This document shows, piece after piece, positions 8,197 through 16,451 of a stretch of DNA of 64,000 nt; the stretch's first letter is position 1, and each line of letters starts with the position of its first letter. A program made the translations under genes and the position numbers. The stretch spans positions 248,001 to 312,000 of the forward strand of contig NZ_JACHWU010000003.1 of the NCBI RefSeq assembly GCF_014191605.1. Reading direction: 5' to 3'. Below the pieces are notes generated by a model, which saw only the letters and a list, made by a program, of their open reading frames with translations, searched no databases and was not told the DNA's origin. This stretch comes from Prauserella isguenensis. GTDB lineage: Bacteria > Actinomycetota > Actinomycetes > Mycobacteriales > Pseudonocardiaceae.

Positions 8197-9081
8197 GTGG
8201 AGTGGAACGACATCCCCCGGAACGCGAAGAACATCTTCGCGCGAAAGACCCTGACCCCGAGCTCCCCGAAACTGAACTCCTCCTTGAAGGAGAGTGTCCG
8301 CGGCTACGCCGCCGTGGGACTGCTCGCCACGGCGCTCGCCGGAGTCGTCGGCCAGGCCGCGTTCGCCGACGAGGAGGTCAACCCCGCCGCGTCCCAGCGC
8401 ACCGCCGACTCCGCCGCCCAGAACGCAGGCGTGGTCCGTGCGCACAGCCACTTCGGTGTCGCCCAGCTCGGTGAGAAGGCCGCCGACTCCCAGAAGCCGG
8501 AGCAGTCCGGTGCGTCCGGTGGCCAGGCCCAGCAGGCCGCCCCGGCCGAGGGCGGGAAGCAGACCGACCAGAAGCAGCAGTCCCAGCCGCAGCAGAAGCA
8601 GGACGAGGCCAAGGGGCAGGGCCAGGATCAGGGCCAGGGCCAGGGCCAAGCCCAGCAGGCGAAGCAGGACAAGCCTGCCCCGAAGGCACAGCCCAAGCCG
8701 AAGCCCGCGCCGAAGCCGCAGTTCGACCAGGTCGACCGCTGGATCAACCGCGCGATCGACATTCTGCGGCAGAACAACGTGCCGATCACGCACGAGAAGC
8801 GGGACGAGATCCGCACGATCATCGAGAAGGAGTCGAGCGGTGACCCGCGCGCCATCAACCTGTGGGACAGCAACGCGGAGAAGGGCATCCCGTCGAAGGG
8901 CCTGATGCAGACCATCGACCCGACGTTCGACGCCCACAAGCTGGCGGGTCACGGCGACATCTACAACCCGGTCGACAACATCATCGCCGGCGTCCGGTAC
9001 ACCCTGGACCGTTACGGCGACTTCGACGAGCACCCCGGCCTCGCCTCGATGGCCGGCGGTGGTGACTACCAGGGCTACTGA
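8197..9081 (+). CDS. Secreted lytic transglycosylase (SLT domain)
   Basis: A 294-residue exported cell-wall enzyme. The N-terminus has a long basic n-region (RNAKNIFARKTLTP), a hydrophobic core at about residues 36-53 and a likely cleavage after AFA at residue 57. Residues 60-170 are a low-complexity linker rich in Gln, Lys, Pro and Gly. The C-terminal domain (175-294) has SLT motifs EKESSGDPRAINLWD, with likely catalytic Glu212, then KGLMQTIDPTF and NIIAGVRYTLDRYG. It should cleave peptidoglycan glycan strands. GTG at 8197 follows AAAAAGGAGA with good spacing; a longer frame from 8059 lacks family support. A strong terminator follows. Confidence 0.88.
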   Translation: MEWNDIPRNAKNIFARKTLTPSSPKLNSSLKESVRGYAAVGLLATALAGVVGQAAFADEEVNPAASQRTADSAAQNAGVVRAHSHFGVAQLGEKAADSQKPEQSGASGGQAQQAAPAEGGKQTDQKQQSQPQQKQDEAKGQGQDQGQGQGQAQQAKQDKPAPKAQPKPKPAPKPQFDQVDRWINRAIDILRQNNVPITHEKRDEIRTIIEKESSGDPRAINLWDSNAEKGIPSKGLMQTIDPTFDAHKLAGHGDIYNPVDNIIAGVRYTLDRYGDFDEHPGLASMAGGGDYQGY

Positions 9082-9119
9082 GCACGCGGTTCGCGCGCCG
9101 ACAGCCTCGCTCGGTCTCA

Positions 9120-9156
9120 CAGGCCGCTCGGAGATCCCGGATCTCCGAGCGGCCTG
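9120..9156. terminator. Perfect 17-bp stem-loop terminator
   Basis: CAGGCCGCTCGGAGATC pairs perfectly with 9140-9156 across a 3-base loop. It lies between the convergent transglycosylase and methyltransferase genes, so it can serve both. Confidence 0.9.
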
Positions 9157-9198
9157 CTCGTGTCGGGCGTACGACCGCCGGTCCGGCGACGCCGTCGG

Positions 9199-10047
9199 TC
9201 AGAGTTTGCGGCCGAGCCCGGCGAGGCCGGTCGAGGCTTCCGGGTGCGCGCGGAACTCGTCCGACGCGGGCGAGGGACGCAGGTCCGGTTTCCACTCCGG
9301 CGTCCAGGCGATGCCGGGCTCGACGAGTTCGAGACCGTCGAAGAACCGCGCGAACTCCTCGCGGGACCGCAGGAACAACGGCGAGCTGGACCGGGCGTAC
9401 TGATCCCTGATAGCGGCCCGTTCCTCTTCGCCCTCGGCCGGCACCCCGTCGTCCGTCATGTGTGAGCTCAGCAGATACGAACCGGGCCGGAGCCGGTCCA
9501 CGTAGTTGCGGATCACGCCGTACGGATCGTCGTCGGGACCGAAGAAGTACAGCACGTTGACGACGATGAGGCCGATCGGCTTCGTCGGGTCGAGCACTCC
9601 CGTGTCGAGGGCCGCCTCCCACACCTGGTCGACGTCGAGCAGGTCGGCCTGGACCACGGCATGACGGGTCGGATCACCCTCGCGCTCGAGCAGCACCCGG
9701 GAATGGGCCACGGCGACCGACTCGTTGTCGACGTAGACACAGCGGCTGTCGGGGTTGACCGAGTCGGCGATCTCGTGGACGTTGCCCACCGTCGGAACCC
9801 CGGAGCCGAGGTCGAGGAACTGGGTGATGCCCTGATCGGCGAGATACTGCACGCCGCGGCCGAGGAACTCCCGACCGACCCGCGCCATGGTGCGCACGTT
9901 CGGGAGGATCTCGACGGCCTTCGCGCCGAACTCGCGGTCGATGGCCCAGTTGTTGTGCCCGCCGAGGAACCAGTCGTAGATCCGGGCGGGGTTGGGGCGT
10001 TCCAGATCCACACCCTCCGGCACGGAGTCCTGGTCGTTCGGCGCCAT
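9199..10047 (-). CDS. SAM-dependent methyltransferase, actinomycete family 19
   Basis: A 282-residue protein of the Methyltransf_19 (DUF574) family, abundant in filamentous actinomycetes. Diagnostic segments are PNPARIYDWFLGGHNNWAID near residue 20, motif I FLDLGSGVPTVGNVHE, the acidic-loop region CVYVDNESVAVAH, VVNVLYFFG, and FARFFDGLELVEPGI near the end. Substrates of the family are generally unknown. ATG at 10047 follows GAGGAGG and is preferred over an in-frame codon at 10074. The gene stands alone. Confidence 0.92.
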   Translation of the reverse strand: MAPNDQDSVPEGVDLERPNPARIYDWFLGGHNNWAIDREFGAKAVEILPNVRTMARVGREFLGRGVQYLADQGITQFLDLGSGVPTVGNVHEIADSVNPDSRCVYVDNESVAVAHSRVLLEREGDPTRHAVVQADLLDVDQVWEAALDTGVLDPTKPIGLIVVNVLYFFGPDDDPYGVIRNYVDRLRPGSYLLSSHMTDDGVPAEGEEERAAIRDQYARSSSPLFLRSREEFARFFDGLELVEPGIAWTPEWKPDLRPSPASDEFRAHPEASTGLAGLGRKL

Positions 10048-10183
10048 CGTTCCTCCTCGTCGTCCCGCGGGCACGCATTGTTGATCAACCGCCCGTTGTC
10101 ACCCTACCGGGGGAACGACCCGGGTCCCACCCGGCGCCGTGCCGGGTTCGACGGGGCCCGAACGCCACCCGCGGCCACCGGCC

Positions 10184-10268
10184 CGCCCGTCACAGTCGCC
10201 CGTCACAGCCGCCCGTCGCACCGGACGGCGCAGGGCATACCGGACGGCAGGGCATACCGGACGGCTCA
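10184..10268 (+). repeat. Short tandem repeats between two minus-strand genes
   Basis: CGCCCGTCACAG(T/C) is repeated three times (13-bp unit, the last copy altered), followed by GGACGGC-AGGGCATACC units of 17-19 bp, twice and a part. The array ends at the stop of the CYTH-CHAD gene. Confidence 0.8.
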
Positions 10269-12011
10269 GCGCACCAGCGAGGTGATCCGGGCCCGCATGT
10301 CCTTCCCGAGGAACCGGCGCAGCGCGGCGGTCAGGTCGCGGCGCGCCTGCTGCTGGTCGATCGCGAAGGCACCTGCCAGCTCCCCCATGGCCAGCAACGT
10401 GCCCGCGGGCGCGCGTCCCGCCTCGTGCATCCGGCCCGCGTGTTCCCTCAGCCCGTCGCTCTGCACCTCGCCGTCCTGGAACGCACCGAGGATGTCCTGG
10501 AGCTTCTTGAGCCGCTTCAACACCGCCGCGTACTCGGCGGCCGGGCACAGCGGCCGCGCGAACTCCAGCAGGTACCGCAGCTCCTTGCACTGTCTCCGCA
10601 GGTCGTGCACGTCCTCGGCGGGTGATTCCGGGGTGATGGCCGCCGCGTTGCGCGTCACCTTCTTCGCCGTGCGCGCGAGCCGGTCGCGCAGGAACGTCCG
10701 GACGTCCGGGACGGCGTCACCGCCCGCGGTACCCGACCCCGCGGCGGCGCCGTCCCGTCCCGCTGCGGCCTCGCCCGAGGTGTCCGCCTCCCCGCTGCTC
10801 TGCTCCCTGCGGCTCGTGTCCGTGTCCTCGCCCGTGTCGCCCGTGTCGCCGTCGCCCGTGTCGCCGTCGCCGATGACCTCCGTCAGCGCGGCGGGCCACT
10901 CCTCGAGCAGCCTGGCCAACCTGCGGGTGCGCAAGGCACGGACCAGCGCGCGACGGGCCGTGTCCCGCTCGCGCTGCAGGTGCTCGCGGTACGGGGTGAG
11001 ATCGCCGGCCTCGCCCGCGGTCAGCCTGCTCGCGAGCTCGTCGAAGCCGAGCAGGTAGACGTCGAGATCACGCGTAGGGCCGGTGACGTCGCCGAGCCAC
11101 TTCAGCGCCGGGGTGTGCCGCTCGACCGGCCGTGACGGCAGCACGTCACCCGCGAGCTTCAGCAGCGAACGGCTGCGCCGCACGGCGACGCGCAGGTCGT
11201 GCAGGTACTCGGTGTCGACGTCGCCGATCGTGCCGTCCACGTTGGCGGCGACGGACCGGGCGTGCGCCCGCAGCGCCAGGGCCACGGCGACGTCGGCGGG
11301 CGTGTCGGGCGTGAACTCGGGAGGCTCGGGCCGGTCCGGCAGTCCGGCCTCCGCGAGCAGCTCCTCGTAGAGGTCACCGGAGTGCTTGCGGAAACGCCAA
11401 CCCGCACCGCCCTCGTCGCCGGCCTCCGAACCGGATGCGCACAGCGCCTTACGGATCCGCTTCGCGTGCTTGCCGACTCCCGCGGTGAGCACGTCCACGC
11501 GGATGAGCGGTGCCGTACGCACCGGTTCCTGCACCGTCGTCTCCCGCCAGACCAGACCGGCGACCACGGCTCCGTCGCCGTCGCCGTCGCGCACCCACAC
11601 CTCGCGGGTCACCGTGCGCGCCCGCAGCACGGGGCCGACGGCGCGAACCCACATCGGCCCGGCGACGAGGTCGCGGACGTCGCCCTCGGGCAGCTCGTCG
11701 GCGAGCGCGGGCCACTCCGGTGGTCCGGACAGCGGCGTGCTGACCGTGTCGCCGCCGCGAACGGCCGTCAACGTGCCTGCGCCGGAGGCGCGATCGTGGG
11801 TCAACCGCGCGCCTTTGCGCCGCAGGCGCCCGTCGGCCGTGTCGAGGTACGTGCGATTGCGGATGCGGCGCGGGCCCGCCTCGAGGGTGTAGCGCTGCCC
11901 ACCGGCCGGGGCGAGTGCCGCGAGCACCGCGTCGGCCTCACCGCGCGTCGGCTCGCCCTCACCCCGCACCGTCGCGAAGACCGCCGACGGTGTTTCCGCG
12001 TCCTCTCGCAC
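10266..12011 (-). CDS. CYTH and CHAD domain protein (polyphosphate-related)
   Basis: A 581-residue protein. The N-terminal CYTH (triphosphate tunnel) domain spans about residues 1-205 and includes RNRTYLDTADGRLRRKGARLTHD and the basic/acidic strand pairs. The CHAD helical domain follows from about 230, with LHDLRVAVRRSRSLLKL and, in the second half, VHDLRRQCKELRYLLEF. The two CHAD halves are separated by an acidic, repetitive insert of about 60 residues (GDGDTGDGDTGDTGEDTD and a Gly/Ala-rich part). CYTH domains bind or hydrolyse triphosphates and CHAD domains bind inorganic polyphosphate, so a polyphosphate role is expected. GTG at 12011 has GAGGAGG five bases upstream. The gene is divergent from the aldo/keto reductase. 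Confidence 0.9.
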   Translation of the reverse strand: MREDAETPSAVFATVRGEGEPTRGEADAVLAALAPAGGQRYTLEAGPRRIRNRTYLDTADGRLRRKGARLTHDRASGAGTLTAVRGGDTVSTPLSGPPEWPALADELPEGDVRDLVAGPMWVRAVGPVLRARTVTREVWVRDGDGDGAVVAGLVWRETTVQEPVRTAPLIRVDVLTAGVGKHAKRIRKALCASGSEAGDEGGAGWRFRKHSGDLYEELLAEAGLPDRPEPPEFTPDTPADVAVALALRAHARSVAANVDGTIGDVDTEYLHDLRVAVRRSRSLLKLAGDVLPSRPVERHTPALKWLGDVTGPTRDLDVYLLGFDELASRLTAGEAGDLTPYREHLQRERDTARRALVRALRTRRLARLLEEWPAALTEVIGDGDTGDGDTGDTGEDTDTSRREQSSGEADTSGEAAAGRDGAAAGSGTAGGDAVPDVRTFLRDRLARTAKKVTRNAAAITPESPAEDVHDLRRQCKELRYLLEFARPLCPAAEYAAVLKRLKKLQDILGAFQDGEVQSDGLREHAGRMHEAGRAPAGTLLAMGELAGAFAIDQQQARRDLTAALRRFLGKDMRARITSLVR

Positions 12012-12180
12012 AGCAGCCTCCTCGCGCCCTTCGCTTCTGTGCCGGGCCGGGAATTGTACGTCACCCGTGCCGGATCGGCACCGTCGAAGATCGACCCCCA
12101 CGCCGTGCCGCCCGCCGCCGGATAGGCGAGACTCGCTCCGGCATCCGCAGTGAAACGACCCAGGGAAAGGGCTCAGCGAA

Positions 12181-13020
12181 GTGACCGAGAACGATATTCC
12201 GGTGGTGGAGCTCAACAACGGCGTGACCATGCCCCAGGTGGGGTACGGCGTGTTCCAGGTGCCGCCCGACGAGACCGCCGTCGCGGTGACGGCCGCGCTC
12301 GAGGCCGGCTACCGCAGCATCGACACCGCCACCCTGTACGGCAACGAGTCCGGCGTGGGCCGGGCCATCCGCGATTCCGGCGTCCCGCGCGAGGACCTGT
12401 TCCTCACCACGAAACTGTGGAACGACGCGCACGGGTACGACGCGGCACTGAAGGCGTTCGACGCGAGCCTGGCCGCATTGGGCACCGACTACGTCGACCT
12501 GTACCTGATCCACTGGCCGGTTCCCGATGCCGGCCTGTACCCGGAGACGTGGCGGGCGCTGGAGAAGATCAACGCCGAGGGCAGGGCGCGGGCCGTCGGT
12601 GTGTCGAACTTCCAGCCGCACCACCTCGACACCCTCGCCGAGAACTCCGACATCGTGCCTGCGGTCAACCAGATCGAGGAGCACCCGTTCCTGCAGCAGG
12701 CCGCCGTCCGCGAGTACGACGCCGCCCACGGCATCGTCACCGAGGCGTGGAGCCCGCTCGCCAAGGGTGGTGACCTGCTCTCCGACCCGGCCGTCACCGC
12801 ACTCGCCGACAAACACGGCCGCACCCCCGCACAGGTCGTGCTGCGGTGGCACCTGCAGCTCGGCAACGTGATCATCCCGAAGTCGGTCACGCCCACACGC
12901 ATGGCCGAGAATCTCGCGCTGTTCGACTTCGCCCTCGACGACGGTGACATGGCCCGGCTGGCCGAACTCGACCGCGGCGAACGGACCGGCCCGGACCCGG
13001 ACACGTTCAACCGCCGCTGA
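12181..13020 (+). CDS. Aldo/keto reductase (2,5-diketogluconate reductase type)
   Basis: A 279-residue NADPH-dependent aldo/keto reductase. The catalytic tetrad is visible: Asp48 and Tyr53 in SIDTATLYGNE, Lys78 in FLTTKLW and His111 in LIHWPVP. The NADP-binding end IIPKSVTPTRMAEN is present. The length is normal for AKR5-type enzymes, which reduce aldehydes and keto sugars. The start is the GTG at 12181. Its last 14 bases overlap the convergent acyl-CoA dehydrogenase gene. The substrate is not predictable. Confidence 0.93.
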   Translation: MTENDIPVVELNNGVTMPQVGYGVFQVPPDETAVAVTAALEAGYRSIDTATLYGNESGVGRAIRDSGVPREDLFLTTKLWNDAHGYDAALKAFDASLAALGTDYVDLYLIHWPVPDAGLYPETWRALEKINAEGRARAVGVSNFQPHHLDTLAENSDIVPAVNQIEEHPFLQQAAVREYDAAHGIVTEAWSPLAKGGDLLSDPAVTALADKHGRTPAQVVLRWHLQLGNVIIPKSVTPTRMAENLALFDFALDDGDMARLAELDRGERTGPDPDTFNRR

Positions 13021-14311
13021 CGGCGGCCGCCCCCGCCGCAGCGGTTCCGTCGGCGACGGGCTCGTCGGCGCCCGGCCCATCGGGGTCCGGATCGCCGACA
13101 CCCAGCTCGTCGACGTACCGCTGCGGCGGTCCGAACAACGCGGCGCTGCCGTGCGCCCGCTTGAAGTACAGGTGGGCGTCGTGTTCCCACGTGATCGCGA
13201 TGCCGCCGTGCAGCTGGATCATCTCCGCCGCGATGTACTGCAGACTCTCCGAGCAGACGACCTTCGCCACCGCCGCGTCCTCCCCGGCCGGGTCCGACCC
13301 GCCTGCCGCGGACCCGACCGCCGCGTGACAGGCCGACCGCGCGGTCTCCAGCCGGACGAACGCATCGGCCAGCCGGTGCTTGACCGCCTGGAAACTCCCG
13401 ATCGGCCTACCGAACTGGCGGCGCTGCAGCGTGTACTCGACCGTCCGCTCCAGGGCACGCTCCGCCGCCCCGGTCTGCTCCGCGGCCAGCACGACGACCG
13501 CCTCGCTGCGTGCCCGCCGCAACGCCTCCGCGGAAACGGCCGCGAGTCGCGTCCCCGCGGCCCCGGACAACGTGACCGTCGCGAGGCGGCGGAGCGGATC
13601 GAGCGCCTCGGCGTCGCGGCGGCTCACCCCGGCGGCCGCGCCCTCCACCTCGTACAGCGCCACCCCGCCGTCGCTGCCCGCCTCGTTCCCACCGTCGCAC
13701 GCCAGAACCAGCAGTGTGTCCACCTCGTCCCCGTCCAGCACGTACGACGCGGTGCCTTCGAGCACGTACGACGCTGTGCCTTCAAGCGCAGCCGGCGCAG
13801 TGCCCTCGAGCGCGGCCCGCGCAGTGCCCTCGAGCGCGGCCCGCGCAGTGCCCTCGAACGCGGCCCGCGCAGTGCCCTCGAGCCCACCCGGGATCGCGGT
13901 GACGGCGGGCCGGTCGGACCACGCGCCGTCCTCGCCGGTCCACGCCACCGCAACGGGCCTGCTGCCGTCGGCGATGCCCGGCAGCAACCGCGCACACGCC
14001 GCCTCGTCCGCCGACTCCCGCAGCAGCCGTGCGGCCAGCACCGACGAGCCGAGCAACGGACTCGGCGTCAACGTGCGGCCCAGCTCGTGAGCCACGACGG
14101 CCACCTCCGCGAGCCCCGCGCCGGCACCCCCGTAGTCCTCGGGAAGCGCCAGGCCCGCGACACCGATCTGCTCGCACAGCAGCGACCACACCGCCGGGTC
14201 GTGACCGCCGGGCGACGCCATCACGGCGCGGACGTCGGAACGCTTCTCCAACAGTCCACGCACGGCGTCACGCAGCGCCGCCCGCTCCTCCTCACGTCCG
14301 TCAGCCGCCAT
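13007..14311 (-). CDS. fadE33: Acyl-CoA dehydrogenase, FadE33-like, with minisatellite insert
   Basis: A 434-residue acyl-CoA dehydrogenase, long for FadE33-type subunits (about 320 residues in M. tuberculosis). The N-terminal helical part has GLALPEDYGGAGAGLAEVAV; the C-terminal part has QRRQFGRPIGSFQAVKHRLAD and MIQLHGGIAITWEHDAHLYFKRA. The extra length lies in the middle beta-domain, where an eight-residue unit like EGTARAAL is repeated six times. In mycobacteria FadE31-FadE33 are heteromeric dehydrogenases of sterol ring C/D breakdown. ATG at 14311 is preferred; an in-frame GTG at 14317 is possible. It overlaps the end of the upstream dehydrogenase gene and is last in the fadD3 operon. 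The symbol rests on synteny and pathway context. Confidence 0.8.
   Translation of the reverse strand: MAADGREEERAALRDAVRGLLEKRSDVRAVMASPGGHDPAVWSLLCEQIGVAGLALPEDYGGAGAGLAEVAVVAHELGRTLTPSPLLGSSVLAARLLRESADEAACARLLPGIADGSRPVAVAWTGEDGAWSDRPAVTAIPGGLEGTARAAFEGTARAALEGTARAALEGTAPAALEGTASYVLEGTASYVLDGDEVDTLLVLACDGGNEAGSDGGVALYEVEGAAAGVSRRDAEALDPLRRLATVTLSGAAGTRLAAVSAEALRRARSEAVVVLAAEQTGAAERALERTVEYTLQRRQFGRPIGSFQAVKHRLADAFVRLETARSACHAAVGSAAGGSDPAGEDAAVAKVVCSESLQYIAAEMIQLHGGIAITWEHDAHLYFKRAHGSAALFGPPQRYVDELGVGDPDPDGPGADEPVADGTAAAGAAAVSGG
13740..13883 (-). repeat. In-frame minisatellite, six 24-bp units
   Basis: Six tandem 24-bp units (13740, 13764, 13788, 13812, 13836 and 13860) encode variants of an EGTARAAL octapeptide inside the acyl-CoA dehydrogenase gene. 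The central units are almost identical, whereas the two at the low-coordinate end have diverged to EGTASYVL. This pattern indicates recent expansion. Confidence 0.95.
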
Positions 14312-15317
14312 GGCCACCCCGCACGGCCGTCAACACCCTGCCGCGGTGGGCGTCCGCTGTGCCCCACGCGCCCGCCAACGCGCGGACCTTCGTCAGCCAC
14401 AGACCGAGGTCGTGCTCGGCCGTGTACCCGATCGCACCGTGCACCTGCAGCGACGTGCGGGCCGCCAGGAGCGCAGCGCGGGTGGCGGCGACCTTGGCCG
14501 CGGACGTGTCCCGCACGATCGCCGCCGCCCCCGCACCCGGAACGTCGGCACCCGGCGGATCGAGGGAGGAGGCGAGTGTCACCGCCGCCCCGTCGACGAG
14601 CGGGCGCGCCATCTCCAGGCGCACCGTGACGTCGGCCAGCAGATGCTTGACCGCCTGGTACTGCCCGACGGGCCTGCCGTACTGCCGCCGCTGCATCGCG
14701 TACTCGGTGGCCATTCCCAGCATCCGCCGCGCCGCGCCGACCAGTTGGGCCGACACCCCGAGCACACCGAACTCGACGGCGTGCGGCCGCGCGGCACCGA
14801 GCGGCACGCCGTGCTCGGGTACGGGAAACAGGCCCCGCGCCGCGTCGATCGACGGCACCCTGCCGCCCGGGTCCACATCGGAGGGAACGCGCGTGACGGA
14901 CTCGCCGTCGAGCCGCAGCACGACGTCCGCCACGTCGGCGTCCAGAGCCCGCGGCACCTCAGGCGGGATCGCGACGGTCGCCATCGACTCGCCCGCGGCG
15001 ACGCCGGCGAGTTCGTCACCGCCCAACAGTCGCGGCGCCACCACGGCCGTCTCCACGACGGGCCCCGGCACCGCGTGGTAGCCGCACGCCTCGAGCGCCA
15101 CCACGGCGTCGGCCGGTTCCGCACCCGCTCCCCCGAGGTCCTCCGGCACGAGCAGTCCCCAGACCCCGAGATCGGCCAGGTCACGCCACAGCTTTCGCCC
15201 CGGTTCGCACCGACGGTCCGCCCACTCCCGTGCGACACCGGGCGTGTCGGATCCGGCCAGCAGTTCGTCCAGCGCCGCGGCGAAATCCCGCTGCTCGGGT
15301 GACAACGCGAACCTCAT
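14301..15317 (-). CDS. fadE32: Acyl-CoA dehydrogenase, FadE32-like
   Basis: A 338-residue acyl-CoA dehydrogenase subunit. It has LGVWGLLVPEDLGGAGAEPAD at the N-terminus, MQRRQYGRPVGQYQAVKHLLAD and LQVHGAIGYTAEHDLGLWLTKVRAL in the C-terminal helical domain. Length and position fit FadE32 of the mycobacterial HIP degradation cluster, where such subunits pair with FadE31 in alpha2beta2 FAD enzymes. ATG at 15317 follows GGGAGGAGCGCCG and overlaps the stop of the upstream gene as ATGA. Assignment to FadE32 rather than FadE33 rests on gene order. Confidence 0.82.
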   Translation of the reverse strand: MRFALSPEQRDFAAALDELLAGSDTPGVAREWADRRCEPGRKLWRDLADLGVWGLLVPEDLGGAGAEPADAVVALEACGYHAVPGPVVETAVVAPRLLGGDELAGVAAGESMATVAIPPEVPRALDADVADVVLRLDGESVTRVPSDVDPGGRVPSIDAARGLFPVPEHGVPLGAARPHAVEFGVLGVSAQLVGAARRMLGMATEYAMQRRQYGRPVGQYQAVKHLLADVTVRLEMARPLVDGAAVTLASSLDPPGADVPGAGAAAIVRDTSAAKVAATRAALLAARTSLQVHGAIGYTAEHDLGLWLTKVRALAGAWGTADAHRGRVLTAVRGGHGG

Positions 15318-16450
15318 CGGCGCTCCTCCCGGGGCAGGCCGAGCACGCGCTCGGCGATCGTGTTGCGCTGGATCTGGTCGGTTCCGCCGTAGATCGGGCC
15401 CGCCAGCGAGAACAGGTAGCCGTCGACCCACGGCGAGGCGAGTTCCCCGTCCGCGCCGAGCACGTCGAGTGCGGTCTCGTGCAGTTCGACGTCGACGCCG
15501 GACCAGGCCAGCTTGTTCACACTCGACTCCGGCCCGAGCCGCTCGCCGTCGGCCAGTCGGGTCGCGGTGCCGTAGGTGTAGAGCTGGTAGGCGCGGGTGT
15601 CGATCCACGCGTCAGCCACCCGCGCCGCCGTCGCCACGGGCTCGCCCCGCTCGCCCCACAGGCGCACCAGGCGGTCGGCCGAGGCCAGGAACCGGCCGGG
15701 ACTGCGCAGCGACAGACCGCGTTCGTTGTTGGCGGTGGTCATCGCCACCCGCCAGCCGTCCCCGGGTCGCCCGATCACGTCCTCGTCGGGCACGAACACC
15801 TCGTCGAAAAACAACTCGGCGAACCCCGGCTCGCCGTCCAGTTGCGGGATGGGTCGCACCGTGACGCCGTCGGCGCGCAGATCGAGCATCAGGTACGTCA
15901 GCCCGTGGTGTCGCTCCGAGTCCGGGTCACTGCGGAAGAGACCGAACGCCCGGTCCGCGAACGCCGCCCGCGAGCTCCACGTCTTCTGCCCCGAGACGAG
16001 CCAGCCTCCGCGAGTGCGCACCGCCCGGCTCCGCAGTGCGGCGATGTCGCTGCCCGCCTCCGGTTCGGACCACGCCTGCGCCCACACCTGCTCGCCCCGC
16101 GCCATCGCGGGCAGGATCCGGTCGCGCTGCTCCGCGGTGCCGTGGGCGAACAGCGTGGGGGCGAGCATGAAGATGCCGTTCTGCCCTACGCGCCCGGGTG
16201 CGCCCGCCGCGTAGTACTCCTCCTCGAAAAGCAGCCACTGCAGCAGTGAGGCGTCCCGGCCGGTGTACTCGGCGGGCCAGGTGACGACCGACAGCCGCGC
16301 GTCGGCGAGCTGCGCCTCCCACTCGCGGTGGGCCGCGAACCCCTCGGCCGTGTCCATCGACGGCAGGCCCCGCCGCGGCACGTTGTCGGCGAGCCACGCC
16401 CGCACCTCGTCGCGGAAGATCGCCGACTCCGGATCGATGTCGAGGTCCAT
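15314..16450 (-). CDS. fadE31: Acyl-CoA dehydrogenase, FadE31-like
   Basis: A 378-residue acyl-CoA dehydrogenase of full family length (377 in M. tuberculosis FadE31). Motifs are RDEVRAWLADNVPRRGLPS at the N-terminus, QAWSEPEAGSDIAALRSRAV (the FAD-binding signature), SGQKTWSSRAAFADRAFGLFRS, and C-terminal PIYGGTDQIQRNTIAERVLG. It should oxidise a CoA thioester of a sterol ring C/D intermediate together with the next gene product. It starts one base from the crotonase stop and overlaps the following gene by 4 bp, so it is in the fadD3 operon. Confidence 0.85.
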   Translation of the reverse strand: MDLDIDPESAIFRDEVRAWLADNVPRRGLPSMDTAEGFAAHREWEAQLADARLSVVTWPAEYTGRDASLLQWLLFEEEYYAAGAPGRVGQNGIFMLAPTLFAHGTAEQRDRILPAMARGEQVWAQAWSEPEAGSDIAALRSRAVRTRGGWLVSGQKTWSSRAAFADRAFGLFRSDPDSERHHGLTYLMLDLRADGVTVRPIPQLDGEPGFAELFFDEVFVPDEDVIGRPGDGWRVAMTTANNERGLSLRSPGRFLASADRLVRLWGERGEPVATAARVADAWIDTRAYQLYTYGTATRLADGERLGPESSVNKLAWSGVDVELHETALDVLGADGELASPWVDGYLFSLAGPIYGGTDQIQRNTIAERVLGLPREERR

Positions 16451-16451
16451 G

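Noticed and set aside
9661-11058. 465-codon plus-strand frame
   Set aside because: It is antisense to the methyltransferase and the CYTH-CHAD gene and shows no conserved domain.
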